64,000 nucleotides of DNA from Bradyrhizobium sp. U87765 SZCCT0048 (GCF_018131225.1 NZ_JAFCMM010000002.1:248001-312000); one strand, 5' to 3'. Numbered from the stretch's first letter, positions 1 through 8,582 are shown. Notes: generated from the sequence alone by a model not told the origin. Made by a program: numbers and translations.

Positions 1-1
1 C

Positions 2-544
2 GTGGTCGATAGCCTTGCCGAGGGCACGCGCAAGATCGGTGAGGTGGTGGTGCTGATCCAGAACATCGCCAATCAGACCAACCTGCTGGCGCTCAATGCC
101 ACCATCGAGGCCGCGCGTGCCGGCGAGCAGGGCAAGGGCTTCGCGGTGGTCGCGAGCGAGGTCAAGGCGCTGGCCAACCAGACCGCCAGGGCCACCGAAG
201 AGGTCGCGCTGCAGATTCAGGGCATCCAGAGCGCGACCGGAGAAGCGGTCGGTGCGATCCAGGCGATCGTCGCCACGGTTGCCGGAATCAACGATATCTC
301 GCGCACCATCACACTGGCCGTCGAACAGCAGGACAGCGCGACGCGCGACATCGCCGCCAACGTCCAGCAGGCCGCGGTCGGCACCAGCGACGTCAATGCC
401 AATGTCGACAGCCTCAACCGCGCCTCGGGCGAGGCGAGCCTCGTCGCCGCGCAGTTGTTGCAGGCATCCAATGGACTGTCGGCGCATTCCGAACAGTTGC
501 AGGGCGAAGTCGAACGCTTCCTGTCGTCGCTGCAGGCGGCCTGA
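2..544 (+). CDS. Methyl-accepting chemotaxis protein, C-terminal fragment
   Basis: The visible 180 residues are the cytoplasmic signalling domain of a chemoreceptor. The highly conserved hairpin tip ([19 protein letters not shown], about residues 25-43) binds CheA and CheW, and it is followed by the equally typical [15 protein letters not shown] stretch. The rest is Ala/Gln-rich coiled coil. The reading frame is open to the left edge, so the true start, the sensor domain and any membrane segments lie outside the window; the apparent first codon is not a start. The protein ends without a CheR/CheB-tethering pentapeptide. The next gene is on the opposite strand and converges on it across 36 bases, so no functional link is implied. 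The family call is secure; the ligand cannot be known from this piece. Confidence 0.95.
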   Translation: MVDSLAEGTRKIGEVVVLIQNIANQTNLLALNATIEAARAGEQGKGFAVVASEVKALANQTARATEEVALQIQGIQSATGEAVGAIQAIVATVAGINDISRTITLAVEQQDSATRDIAANVQQAAVGTSDVNANVDSLNRASGEASLVAAQLLQASNGLSAHSEQLQGEVERFLSSLQAA

Positions 545-580
545 CCGGCGCCGCGGCGTACGCCCCGTCCCCTCGCCGCC

Positions 581-1351
581 TCAGTGCCCCGCGGCGCGGG
601 GCGGCAGCCAGCGGGCGAGCAGCACCTCGGCGATCTCGACCACCGCATAGACGCCGAGGCCGAGGAACGACAGCGCAAACAGCGCGGCGAACGCCAGCGG
701 CGTGTTGAGCTGCGAGGTGGCGCTGAGCAGCAGGAAGCCGAGACCGCGGCTCGATCCCATGAACTCGCCGATGACCGCGCCGATCACCGCGAGCGTGATC
801 GCGACCTTGGCGCCGGTGAGCACGAACGGCAGCGCCGCGGGAAACTGCACCTTGTAGAAGATCTGCCAGGGCGAGGCCTTGAGGCTACGCGCCAGCTGGA
901 CGAGATCGCGCGGCGTCGCGCGCAGGCCCGCGGCGGTATCGATGATGATCGGGAAGAACGCCACCAGCCAGACGATCGCCAGCTTGGATTCGAGGCCGGT
1001 GCCGAGCCACACCAGCACGATCGGCGCCAGCGCCACCTTCGGCACCGACTGCAGCGCCACCAGCAGCGGATAGAACATCAGGTTGAGCGGGCGGGAGTTG
1101 GCGATCGCCACCGCCATCGGCACGCCGACGGCGAATGCCAGCACGAAGCCGAGCACGGTCTCGGTCAGCGTCACCCAGCCCTCGCGCAGCAGCAGACCGA
1201 AGCTGTCGACGAATGCGATGGCGACGCTGTCCGGCGACGGCAGCACCGCTTCGGGAATCTTGAACAGCGAGCAGGCGACGGCCCACAGCACGCAGATGAG
1301 CACAACGCCGGCGAACGGATAGCCGATCTGGGAGAGAGTGGCGCGGCTCAT
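581..1351 (-). CDS. ABC transporter permease, SsuC/TauC type
   Basis: This 256-residue inner-membrane permease belongs to the nitrate/sulfonate/taurine (BPD_transp_1) group. About six hydrophobic segments are visible. The EAA coupling loop (about residues 149-174, with SLKASPWQIFYKVQFPAALP) docks to the ATPase. It starts 2 bases after the ATPase stop, so the two are co-transcribed, and their binding protein is the divergent gene at 2319. The cargo is probably a small organic anion or aromatic substrate used by the catabolic operon further right. Family members also carry thiamine precursors, riboflavin and aromatic acids, so the substrate is not settled by homology. Confidence 0.92.
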   Translation of the reverse strand: MSRATLSQIGYPFAGVVLICVLWAVACSLFKIPEAVLPSPDSVAIAFVDSFGLLLREGWVTLTETVLGFVLAFAVGVPMAVAIANSRPLNLMFYPLLVALQSVPKVALAPIVLVWLGTGLESKLAIVWLVAFFPIIIDTAAGLRATPRDLVQLARSLKASPWQIFYKVQFPAALPFVLTGAKVAITLAVIGAVIGEFMGSSRGLGFLLLSATSQLNTPLAFAALFALSFLGLGVYAVVEIAEVLLARWLPPRAAGH

Positions 1352-1353
1352 GA

Positions 1354-2130
1354 TCAGTGCTCCTTCGCGGGCGCGGCCAGCAGGCCAAGCGCTTCGCTGG
1401 CGCGGCGCTCGGCCGCGGTGAATTCAGGCGTGAAGCGGCTTGCCTGGCTGCGCGGCCCCGGGAGACGAATCTCGAACTCGGTGCTGACCCGCGCCGGCCG
1501 GCGCGTGAACACCACGACCTTGTCGGACAGGTAGATCGCCTCGGCGATCGAGTGGGTGACGAACAGCACCGAAGCGCCGGTCTCGGCCTTCACCTTGAGC
1601 AACAGGTCGTTCATGTCGAGACGGGTGAATTCGTCGAGCGCGCCAAACGGCTCGTCCATCAGCAGCAGCTTGGGCTTGTGGATCAGCGCGCGGCACAGTG
1701 ACACACGCTGCTGCATGCCGCCCGACAGTTCGTGCGGCCGCGACTGCGCGAACGCCTTGAGGCCCGTCAATTCCAGCAAATGCTCGGCGCGCGCCTTGGC
1801 CGCGGCGTCGCGGCGGCCGAGGATTTCCATCGGAAACAGCACGTTCTCGATCACCGAGCGCCACGGCATCAGGCTCGGCTGCTGGAACACGAAACCATAG
1901 TCGGAATAGGGACCCTCGACCTCGCGGCCGCCGACCTTCACCGAGCCCGCGGTCTTCGGCACAAGGCCGGCGACGATGGTGAGCAGCGTTGTCTTGCCGC
2001 AGCCGCTCGGCCCGAGCAGCGCCACGAACGTCCCTTCCTCGAAGGTCAGATTGGCCTCGTCGAGTGCGACGACTTCCTTCGGCCCGCTGCCGAACACCTT
2101 GCGGACACTGGATATCTCGACGAAGGCCAT
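1354..2130 (-). CDS. ABC transporter ATP-binding protein, SsuB/TauB type
   Basis: This is the cytoplasmic ATPase of the importer, 258 residues. The order of motifs is complete: Walker [10 protein letters not shown] (residues 40-48), a Q-loop in FVFQQPS, the signature LSGGMQQR, Walker B LLLMDEP, a D-loop GALD and the switch histidine in FVTHS. The size is normal for the SsuB/TauB branch. It is the first gene of a two-gene minus-strand unit with the permease. Its promoter must lie in the 188-base interval shared with the divergent binding-protein gene, which contains a candidate GntR-family site at 2224-2240. Confidence 0.94.
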   Translation of the reverse strand: MAFVEISSVRKVFGSGPKEVVALDEANLTFEEGTFVALLGPSGCGKTTLLTIVAGLVPKTAGSVKVGGREVEGPYSDYGFVFQQPSLMPWRSVIENVLFPMEILGRRDAAAKARAEHLLELTGLKAFAQSRPHELSGGMQQRVSLCRALIHKPKLLLMDEPFGALDEFTRLDMNDLLLKVKAETGASVLFVTHSIAEAIYLSDKVVVFTRRPARVSTEFEIRLPGPRSQASRFTPEFTAAERRASEALGLLAAPAKEH

Positions 2131-2223
2131 CCCGTTCCTTTCCTGCGACGCCGCAGTCAGCCGCCCGGCCCGGCGAGCGGGCGAAGACCTGGCGACGAGC
2201 CGCTCGATCAGCTTGTATGTCTA

Positions 2224-2240
2224 CTGAAATATCTTATGAT
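2224..2240. promoter_or_regulatory. Candidate operator for the GntR-type regulator (importer copy)
   Basis: The string CTGAAATATCT, continuing into TATGAT, sits midway between the divergent ATPase and binding-protein starts, about 94 bases from each. The same 11 bases occur at 11160-11170, upstream of the GntR-family gene. TGAAATATC also occurs on the minus strand at 10108-10100, in front of the catabolic operon. The match is seen directly; its role as an operator is inference. Confidence 0.45.
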
Positions 2241-2318
2241 GTCTCTGTGGTCAACGGCAACCGGCCGCCGGAAGCACGGGCCCGCACCACCTGCTGAAAT
2301 CGTTCGGAGGACCTTGAA

Positions 2319-3335
2319 ATGCTGAAGAAATGGGCCGGCGTCGCCGCCACGCTGTCGTGCCTCGCCGCCACGTCGTTCACCGGCCCGGCGGCCGCCGAAA
2401 CCAACGTCAAGTTCATGCTCGACTTCATCAGCCTCGGCCGCCACACGCCGTGGTACGTCGCGCTGGAGAAGGGCTACTTCAAGGAAGAAGGCCTCAACGT
2501 CGAGATCATGCCGTCGAAGGGCACCGCGGACGCGATCCGTGGCGTCGTCACCGGCATCTCGCAGATGGGCCTGATCGACGTGCCGAGCCTCGTCGCCGCC
2601 GGCAAGGCGGGCAGCGACGTCAAGATCGTCGCCGGCGCCTATGTCGAGGCGCCCTACTGCGTCTATACGCTCAACCCCGGCGCCAACGTCACCAAGCCGA
2701 CCCAGCTCGAAGGCCTGAAATTTGGTTCCAGCTCGGCGTCGTTCATCCCGCAGATCTGGCGCGCCTTCATGCACATGAATGGTCTCGACGGCAGCAAGCT
2801 CGAGATCGTCAATGTCGATGCCGCCGCGCGCATTCCGATGCTGGCCGCCGGGCAGGTCGAAGGCGTCGACCAGTTCTTGATGGCAGCGCCGGCCATTCGC
2901 CGCGCCGCGCCGGGCAAGCAGCCGGTGTGCCTGTTCGCCGCCGACTACGGCCTCGACCTCTACTCCAACTCGATCGGCGTGAAGAAGAGTTTCCTCGACG
3001 AGAATCCGGAAGCGGTGCGTGGCTTCGTACGCGCGGCGCTGCGCGGCTGGCAGTACACCCTCGCCCATCGCGACGAGGCCGCCGCGATCATGGTCAAGAG
3101 CGTGCCCGCCCTCGACCGCGGCATCGTACGCGAGGAGATCGACCTGCTGGAACGCATCGCCGTCAACACCGACGTCAAGGTGAACGGCTTCGGGCATATC
3201 CTCCCTGAGAAGATGGCCAAGACCTTCGACTTCATCAACGCCAACGTCCAGGTCAACGGCGGCAAGCTGGAGGCGAACCAGACCTACGTGCCCGGCTTCA
3301 TGCCGAAGACGCCGATCCTGCCCGAGCAGAAGTAA
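2319..3335 (+). CDS. ABC transporter substrate-binding protein, NMT1/SsuA-like
   Basis: This 338-residue periplasmic binding protein has a clear signal peptide (basic MLKK start, hydrophobic core, cleavage near residue 27 after GPAAA). The mature part begins with the typical NMT1-family opening: a beta strand, then LGRHTPWYVALEKGYFKEEGL, then GTADAIRGVVTG. The family captures small organic molecules for SsuBC-type transporters, so it is the natural partner of the divergent ATPase and permease. The start is supported by a GGAGG-like site just upstream (cggaggacc). A rho-independent terminator follows at 3361. The specific ligand is unknown; the adjacent operon points to an aromatic or heterocyclic acid (inference). 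Confidence 0.92.
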   Translation: MLKKWAGVAATLSCLAATSFTGPAAAETNVKFMLDFISLGRHTPWYVALEKGYFKEEGLNVEIMPSKGTADAIRGVVTGISQMGLIDVPSLVAAGKAGSDVKIVAGAYVEAPYCVYTLNPGANVTKPTQLEGLKFGSSSASFIPQIWRAFMHMNGLDGSKLEIVNVDAAARIPMLAAGQVEGVDQFLMAAPAIRRAAPGKQPVCLFAADYGLDLYSNSIGVKKSFLDENPEAVRGFVRAALRGWQYTLAHRDEAAAIMVKSVPALDRGIVREEIDLLERIAVNTDVKVNGFGHILPEKMAKTFDFINANVQVNGGKLEANQTYVPGFMPKTPILPEQK

Positions 3336-3360
3336 GCAGCGCAGCATCGCGACAAATGAA

Positions 3361-3392
3361 AATCCCTGGAGCGGCGCTCCGGGGATTTTTTG
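3361..3392 (+). terminator. Rho-independent terminator after the binding-protein gene
   Basis: AATCCCTGGAGC (3361-3372) pairs with GCTCCGGGGATT (3376-3387), with one G-T wobble. The loop is three bases and a run of six T follows, ending at 3391. It lies 25 bases after the stop codon. Confidence 0.85.
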
Positions 3393-3461
3393 TTGGCAAC
3401 TTATGAACTTGCTCAGGGAAACGGCTCCGTCGTTTCGGAAGGTGGTCTCTCGGCCCTCTCT

Positions 3462-3553
3462 GTCATGGCCGGGCATTGTCCCGGCCATCCACGTCTTCGT
3501 TGCTGAAACTCTGCAAAAGACGTGGATGCCCGGGACGAGCCCGGGCATGACGT
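3462..3553. repeat. Long intergenic palindrome, Bradyrhizobium-type CCCGGGC element
   Basis: The left arm (about 3462-3498, GTCATGGCCGGGC...ATCCACGTCTTC) is nearly the reverse complement of the right arm (about 3516-3552, AAGACGTGGATGCCCGGGAC...GCATGACG), around a 17-base centre. Each arm also folds on itself (GGCCGGGCATTGTCCCGGCC; GCCCGGGACGAGCCCGGGC). From general knowledge, such elements are scattered through Bradyrhizobium and Rhodopseudomonas intergenic regions. This copy sits between two convergent genes. The remainder of the 287-base gap holds only the terminator at 3361. Confidence 0.7.
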
Positions 3554-3622
3554 AGCAGGTGGGCTCAGCACCGAAATATAATCGGACAGCCTCAGAGGAC
3601 GCGCACTGGATGCGCCCTGCCC

Positions 3623-3955
3623 TCAGGCCTTCGTCACGGCCTGCTTGAACTCGATCAGCACGTTGGAATAGGTCGACTGGCCGACATTCTCCAGTTCGTG
3701 CGGGATGCCGGCCTCGCGCCACATCACTTCGCCCGGCGTCTCCTTGGTCGGTCGCGAGCGGCCGTCGGCGAAGCGCATGAAGTTGTCGCCGGGGGTCAGC
3801 GGCACGATCAGGTACGGCAGGTGGTGCTGGTGCCAGCCCTGGATGCCGCCCGGCGGCAGCGTCAGACGCCACACCCGGATGGTGTCGTTCTCGAAGATGA
3901 CCTCGTCGCCGATGGTGCCGAGGACGGTGCCCTCCGGCATGCGGATCTCGCTCAT
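3623..3955 (-). CDS. Small cupin-domain protein
   Basis: This 110-residue single-domain cupin is the last gene of the catabolic operon. It has a weak cupin motif 1: GWHQHHLPYLIVPLTPG gives H-x-H and the usual downstream glycine. Motif 2 lies around GIPHELENVG, with a histidine that could complete a metal site. Its ATG overlaps the amidohydrolase stop by 4 bases (ATGA), which indicates translational coupling. Small cupins in aromatic operons can be dioxygenases, isomerases or binding proteins. Nothing here picks one, so the function is left open. It does not resemble 3-hydroxyanthranilate dioxygenase. Confidence 0.85.
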   Translation of the reverse strand: MSEIRMPEGTVLGTIGDEVIFENDTIRVWRLTLPPGGIQGWHQHHLPYLIVPLTPGDNFMRFADGRSRPTKETPGEVMWREAGIPHELENVGQSTYSNVLIEFKQAVTKA

Positions 3956-4947
3956 GTGGGTTCCTTCCTGGTGCTGAAGCGCGCCAGGAGGCGCGCCGGA
4001 TTGTCGGTGAGATAGCGCTGGCGCCGCTCGGCGGCGAAGTCGCCGAGCTGGCGACGCGGCTCGACGATGCCCATCGGGAACGGCCAGTCGGAGCCGAACA
4101 CGACATTGTCGGCGCCGAACGTGCGATCCGCGAGTTCGGCAGCGGCCTCGCCGTGGCAGATGCAGTCGACATGGATGCGGCGCATCAGCTGCGACGGCGC
4201 CGCCCGGCCGGTGTCGACGCCCGGCCGCGCCGTGGCGTGGCCACGCTCCCACCGCCCCGCGACCATCGGCGCGAGGCCGCCGCCATGGGCGAAGCACGGC
4301 ACGATGTTGGGATGGCGCTCGAGGACGCCCGAGAACACGAGGTGCGCGATCGCCACCGTGCTCTCATAGGGGTTGCCGAGCAGGTTGGTGAGGTAGAACG
4401 ACTGCAGCCGGCCATCGGCGCACTCGCCGGGATGGAAGAACACGAACGCGCCGGCATCGTCGAGCACGCGCCACAGCGGCGCGAAGGCGTCGTCGCCGAG
4501 CGTGCGGTCGTCGCCGGTGCCCGTCGGCATCGCGAACAGCGCATGGCCCCGCGCGATCCATTCGGCAGCAATCGCCACCGCCTCGTCCGGCGCCTCGACC
4601 GGCAGATGCATCAGCGGCTTAAGGCGATCGCCGGAGGTCGCGGCGATGTCGCGCAGGCCGGCGTTGAGATAGTCGGCCCAGGCGCGCGCGTCCGCGCCGC
4701 GCAGCTGCTGGCGGTAGAGCGGCGGCGGCGCCGAGATCCAGGCCTGGCCGACACCGTTCTCGGCCATCCAGGCGATCAGCGCATCGGGCTTGAACAGCGC
4801 CTTCATGCCCACCGTGTGGCCGTCGACCACCAGCACGCCCTTCGCGGCATCCCACACTACACCGTCGAACGCCGCGATACGCTCCGGCACCACCGGCGCG
4901 AGATGGGCATGGACGTCGAGCAGAATGCGATCGTGCGAATCCGTCAT
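3952..4947 (-). CDS. Amidohydrolase-2 family protein, ACMSD-like decarboxylase or hydrolase
   Basis: This 331-residue TIM-barrel metal enzyme is of the Amidohydro_2 family. Metal-binding motifs are LDVHAHL near the N-terminus (H-x-H), a histidine in FVFFHPGE, PCFAHGGG, and the terminal GSDWPFPMG that supplies the catalytic aspartate. The closest characterised relatives are 2-amino-3-carboxymuconate-6-semialdehyde decarboxylase and gamma-resorcylate or 5-carboxyvanillate decarboxylases, so a C-C bond-breaking step on a carboxylated intermediate is plausible. It overlaps its neighbours at both ends by 4 bases and lies directly after the hydroxylase. The exact substrate is inference only. Confidence 0.88.
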   Translation of the reverse strand: MTDSHDRILLDVHAHLAPVVPERIAAFDGVVWDAAKGVLVVDGHTVGMKALFKPDALIAWMAENGVGQAWISAPPPLYRQQLRGADARAWADYLNAGLRDIAATSGDRLKPLMHLPVEAPDEAVAIAAEWIARGHALFAMPTGTGDDRTLGDDAFAPLWRVLDDAGAFVFFHPGECADGRLQSFYLTNLLGNPYESTVAIAHLVFSGVLERHPNIVPCFAHGGGLAPMVAGRWERGHATARPGVDTGRAAPSQLMRRIHVDCICHGEAAAELADRTFGADNVVFGSDWPFPMGIVEPRRQLGDFAAERRQRYLTDNPARLLARFSTRKEPT

Positions 4948-6500
4948 CGTGCGTGTCCCCGGATGCGGTTGTAGAGCCCTGCGATGTCAGCGCGGCCGAG
5001 CGGCAGGATCGCCGCAATATGGTCGTCCGGCCGCAGCAGCACAACGGTATCGTCGCCGCAGCCGAGCCGCTCGCGCAGGCGGTTGCCGATGTCGAGCAGC
5101 GCACGCTCGCGCAGGCCCGAGTCGAGCGGCGCGTCCCAGCGCGACACCACGTAGCTGCGCAGGCCCGGCAGATCGTCAGGCGGCAGCACCGGGCGGCGGC
5201 GCACGTCAGTGAAGTACAGCGCCACGAAGCTGTCGTCGCAGAGATCGTGCAGGTAGACACGGCCGCCCTGCCCGTCGAACAGCGGCATGTCGGGAACACG
5301 GTCGCCCACCCGCACCGCGCCACGCTCGGTCTTGACCAGTGACCACTGCCCGGAGCCGTCGACATCGAGGCTGACGCCGAGCAGCGAGCGCGTCATGGCG
5401 TTGGCCCACGCCGAGCCGGACATCGCCCGCGCACCGTCGTTCTCGCCGCCCATCAGCTTGCGCGCCGCTTCCGCCATCTCGCCGGAGCCGTGCGCGGCCA
5501 GCGGCCGCTGCTCGTGCTCGTAGCCGTCGAGCAGGCTGTCCGCCGCCCAGCCGCGCAGCACCCAGGCGAGACGCCACGGCAGGTTGATGGCGTCGAGCAC
5601 GCCGGTGTTGAGGCCGAGCGCCCACATCGGCGTGATCAGATGCGCGGCATCGCCGGCGAGGAACACGCGGCCGTTGCGCCAGGTCGAGGCGATGCGGTGA
5701 TGGACGCGGTAGGTCACGGTGTTGATGACCTCGAGGGCGTTGACCTCGCCGATGAAATGGCGCGCCTTGGCCTCAAGCTCGGCGGGGGTCGCCTCCTCGA
5801 CGCCCGGCGCCAGCGGAAACAGGAAGCGCCAGCAATGCGGCTGGCGCACCAGCACCATCCACTCCGCCGGATCTGCGAAATAGGCGAGATACGGATAGTC
5901 GCGCGGATTGGCGGCGTCGAGGTCGACCTTGATATCGACCAGCATGTAGCGGACGTCGAGCGACGTGCCATCCACCGCGATGCCGAGCTGGCTGCGCACC
6001 GTGCTGCGGCCGCCATCGCAGGCGATCAGGTGACTGCCCTCGACCTCGCGCACGCCGTCCGGCGTCTCGAAGCGGGCGACCACGCCATCGTCGGTCTGCG
6101 CGAACGACAGCAGCTTGTGGCGCAGGTTGACCGCGCCCTCGGGCAGGTCCGACAGGCCATCAGCCAGCACCGGTTCGAGATGGTGCTGCGGCAGGTTGAT
6201 GACAAAGGGAAAACGCGTCTCGTCGACGAGATGCTCGGTCATCACCGAGGCGCGGCGGGTGTTGGTCGCCCGCTCGATGTCGCCGATCTCGTCGAGCCGC
6301 AGCGCCCGCGCCAGCACCGCGCGGTCGACGCGGTAGCGGCGGAACGCCTCGATGGTGCGGGTGAGGATGGTGCCCGCCTTGGTGTCGCTGGAGAACTCGC
6401 GGTCCTCCTCGAACAGGCGGAAGTCGATGCCATAGAATTTAAGGGCGAGAGCCGTCATCAGCCCGACCGGGCCGGCCCCCACCACCAGAACCGGTTTCAT
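4944..6500 (-). CDS. FAD-dependent aromatic hydroxylase (PheA/TfdB/MhpA-like monooxygenase)
   Basis: This 518-residue flavoprotein has the three group A monooxygenase fingerprints: the dinucleotide-binding GAGPVGL (residues 8-14), the DG motif in LIACDGGRSTVRSQLG, and the second FAD motif GDAAHLITPMWALGLNTG. The C-terminal 150 residues resemble the thioredoxin-like dimerisation domain of phenol hydroxylase/MhpA relatives. It should use NAD(P)H and oxygen to hydroxylate an aromatic ring, probably the entry reaction of the operon. It begins 14 bases after the SDR stop, with an AGGAG-like site (aggagatcccgg). The ring substrate is unknown. Confidence 0.9.
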   Translation of the reverse strand: MKPVLVVGAGPVGLMTALALKFYGIDFRLFEEDREFSSDTKAGTILTRTIEAFRRYRVDRAVLARALRLDEIGDIERATNTRRASVMTEHLVDETRFPFVINLPQHHLEPVLADGLSDLPEGAVNLRHKLLSFAQTDDGVVARFETPDGVREVEGSHLIACDGGRSTVRSQLGIAVDGTSLDVRYMLVDIKVDLDAANPRDYPYLAYFADPAEWMVLVRQPHCWRFLFPLAPGVEEATPAELEAKARHFIGEVNALEVINTVTYRVHHRIASTWRNGRVFLAGDAAHLITPMWALGLNTGVLDAINLPWRLAWVLRGWAADSLLDGYEHEQRPLAAHGSGEMAEAARKLMGGENDGARAMSGSAWANAMTRSLLGVSLDVDGSGQWSLVKTERGAVRVGDRVPDMPLFDGQGGRVYLHDLCDDSFVALYFTDVRRRPVLPPDDLPGLRSYVVSRWDAPLDSGLRERALLDIGNRLRERLGCGDDTVVLLRPDDHIAAILPLGRADIAGLYNRIRGHAR

Positions 6501-6513
6501 CGGCCGGGATCTC

Positions 6514-7260
6514 CTATTCGTCGTCTTCGTTGCGTGCGAACGCCATGTCGCGGCTGAGCAGCGACGCAGTCATGGTCGCGGCGTCGGACAGCAGGAACAT
6601 CAGCGGGCCGACGACATCCTCGGGGCGGCCGACGCCGATCGAGGACTTCCAGCTGGCATCGTCGGCGCCGGCATTGGCGGCGCGGTACTGCGGCGTGTCG
6701 ATCACGCCCGGCGCGATGAGATTGACGCGGACGCGATGCTCGGCGACCTCCTTGGCCGCGCTCTTCACCCAGGCGGTCAGCGCCGCCTTGGACGAAGCGT
6801 AGGCCGAGGCCTTCGGCCAGCCCTGGTGCGCAAGGCCAGACGAGAAAGCGATCACGGAGCCCCTGCGCCGCGCGATCATCGATCCGATCACCGCCTGGTA
6901 GCACCACATCACGCCGTTGAGGTTGATGCCTATCACCCGCAGCCATTCGGCCGGGTCCATCTCGTGGATCGCCGAGCGCGGCTGGATCGCCGCGGCGCAG
7001 ACGAGACCATCGACCGGCCCGATCGACGCCGCGATCTCGGCAAAGCCGTCCATCACCGCGGCACGGTCGCCGACGTCGATGCGGCGGGTGGCGATGGCAG
7101 GCGCCTCGGCGCGCAGGCTGGCCATCGCCGTCTCGTCCATGTCGCAGACCACCACCCTGGCGCCGGCCGCGGCGGCGGCGCGCGCGAGGGCGCGGCCGAT
7201 GCCGTTGGCTCCGCCGGTGATGGCGATGACGTCTCCGGTGGCGTCGAAGCGGACTTTCAT
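6514..7260 (-). CDS. Short-chain dehydrogenase/reductase
   Basis: This is a 248-residue classical SDR. The cofactor motif TGGANGIG is at residues 15-22; an acidic residue after the second strand (CDMDE, about 40-43) favours NAD over NADP. The catalytic set is N114, S140 or S141, Y154 and K158. The chosen ATG at 7260 overlaps the FAH-family stop by 4 bases and gives a normal SDR N-terminus; a longer upstream frame is a shadow of that gene. The C-terminus departs from the usual SDR ending by carrying an acidic NEDDE tail. It probably oxidises or reduces an alcohol/keto group in the pathway. Confidence 0.9.
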   Translation of the reverse strand: MKVRFDATGDVIAITGGANGIGRALARAAAAAGARVVVCDMDETAMASLRAEAPAIATRRIDVGDRAAVMDGFAEIAASIGPVDGLVCAAAIQPRSAIHEMDPAEWLRVIGINLNGVMWCYQAVIGSMIARRRGSVIAFSSGLAHQGWPKASAYASSKAALTAWVKSAAKEVAEHRVRVNLIAPGVIDTPQYRAANAGADDASWKSSIGVGRPEDVVGPLMFLLSDAATMTASLLSRDMAFARNEDDE

Positions 7261-8165
7261 TGGGGTGCGCTCATGGATGGGATGTCGGTCGTGTCGTGCA
7301 GATTCGCCGAGACGACGCGATTGCGCAACTCGCCGAGACCCGTGGCCCGCACCACCATCTCGTCGCCGGCCTTGAGGAACACCTGCGGCTCCCTGGCATT
7401 GCCGATACCCGAGGGCGTGCCGGTGATGACGACGTCGCCCGGTTCCAGCGTCATGCCGAACGACAGCTCGGCGATCAGCTCGGCGATCGGAAACGCCATC
7501 TGCTTGAGCAGCGCGCTCTGCATCACCTCGCCGTTGAGGGTCAGCTCCAGCCGCGTGTTCGGCAGATCGAGCTCGTCCGGCGTCACCAGCCAGGGCCCGA
7601 GCGGCATGGTGCGATCGATGCTCTTGCCCTTGAGCCACTGGCCGCCATGGCGGCGCTGCAGGTCGCGCTGCGACACGTCGTTGGCGAGGCAGTAGCCGAA
7701 CACGTGGTCGAGCGCCTGTGCCTGCGACACGCTGCGGCAGCGCTTGCCGATGACGAGAGCGACCTCGGCCTCATAGTCCCATTTGGCGGAGATGTGGGCG
7801 TCGAGGCCGATCGCCTCATGCGGCCCGATCACCGTGTTCGGCCCCTTGGTGAAGAAAGTCGGCGCCTTGGGGCGGTCGACGTCCTGCCCCTCGCGCTTGC
7901 CGCGGCTCTCCTCGAAATGGTCCCAGTAGTTCCAGCCGGTGCACAGCACGTCGCGCTGGAAGCGCTGGATCGGCGCCATCAGCTCGACGGACGCGAGCGG
8001 CGCGACCTGGAGATCGCCGCGCGCCGCGAAGCTGTCGATCGCCGCGCGACCCTGCGCGATCAGCGCCACCATATCGCCGGCTTCCGCCGGCAGCAGACGA
8101 ACCTTGTCGCCTTCGACGAGGGCGACGCGTGCCGCCCCCGCCACCTTGACTGTCGCCAGACGCAT
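7257..8165 (-). CDS. Fumarylacetoacetate hydrolase family protein
   Basis: This 302-residue protein has the FAH fold, with an N-terminal short domain (DKVRLLPAEAGDM) and the C-terminal catalytic domain. Visible family signatures are YWDHFEES, FFTKGPNTVIGPHEAI, WDYEAEVALVIGKRCR (metal-ligand glutamates), GYCLANDVSQRDLQ and the ending GDVVITGTPSGIG. Members hydrolyse acylpyruvates, hydrate or decarboxylate 2-oxo-dienoates, or decarboxylate oxaloacetate. In a ring-catabolism operon it is most likely the enzyme acting on the ring-cleavage product. It starts 6 bases after the RidA-like gene stops. Confidence 0.93.
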   Translation of the reverse strand: MRLATVKVAGAARVALVEGDKVRLLPAEAGDMVALIAQGRAAIDSFAARGDLQVAPLASVELMAPIQRFQRDVLCTGWNYWDHFEESRGKREGQDVDRPKAPTFFTKGPNTVIGPHEAIGLDAHISAKWDYEAEVALVIGKRCRSVSQAQALDHVFGYCLANDVSQRDLQRRHGGQWLKGKSIDRTMPLGPWLVTPDELDLPNTRLELTLNGEVMQSALLKQMAFPIAELIAELSFGMTLEPGDVVITGTPSGIGNAREPQVFLKAGDEMVVRATGLGELRNRVVSANLHDTTDIPSMSAPQ

Positions 8166-8171
8166 GACCGA

Positions 8172-8570
8172 TCAGCCGTTCGGCAGCACGGCGATGGCAC
8201 TGATCTCGATCAGGTACTCCGGCTTCACCATCTTGGAGACCTCGACCATGGTGGACGCCGGCACCGGCGCCTTGAAGTATTCCTCGCGCACCTTGTGGAT
8301 GATCGGGAAGTGCTCGATGTTGCGGACATAGACGTCGACTCGCACCACGTCGTCGAGCGAGCCGCCGGCGGCTTCCGCCGCGGCCTTGAGGTTCTCGCAG
8401 ACCTGGCGGGTCTGCGCCTCGACGTCACCGATGCCGGCGATCGAGCCGTCGGCGCGGCGCGCGGTCATGCCCGAGATGAAGACGAGCTTGCCCTTGGCCT
8501 CGATTGTGGTGGCCTGGGAGAAATGGCCGTTCGGCTTGGCGAGCTTGTCGGTGGTGATCTGCTGCTTCAT
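8172..8570 (-). CDS. RidA/YjgF family protein lacking the canonical catalytic arginine
   Basis: This 132-residue protein has the Rid fold. Canonical RidA enamine deaminases carry an arginine in P-A-R-S-x-V-E-V; here the matching segment reads VPASTMVEV, so that arginine is replaced by serine. The final motif IEISAIAV is conserved. It is therefore better placed in the non-archetypal Rid groups, several of which occur inside catabolic operons, where deaminase activity on specific intermediates has been reported (for example 2-aminomuconate deaminases). It starts 12 bases after the dehydrogenase stop, in the same operon. Confidence 0.9.
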   Translation of the reverse strand: MKQQITTDKLAKPNGHFSQATTIEAKGKLVFISGMTARRADGSIAGIGDVEAQTRQVCENLKAAAEAAGGSLDDVVRVDVYVRNIEHFPIIHKVREEYFKAPVPASTMVEVSKMVKPEYLIEISAIAVLPNG

Positions 8571-8582
8571 GGCATACGACTT

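Noticed and set aside
2208..4172. 654-codon minus-strand frame
   Set aside because: It spans the binding-protein gene antisense, the terminator and the palindromic repeat, joining unrelated coding remnants; not a gene.
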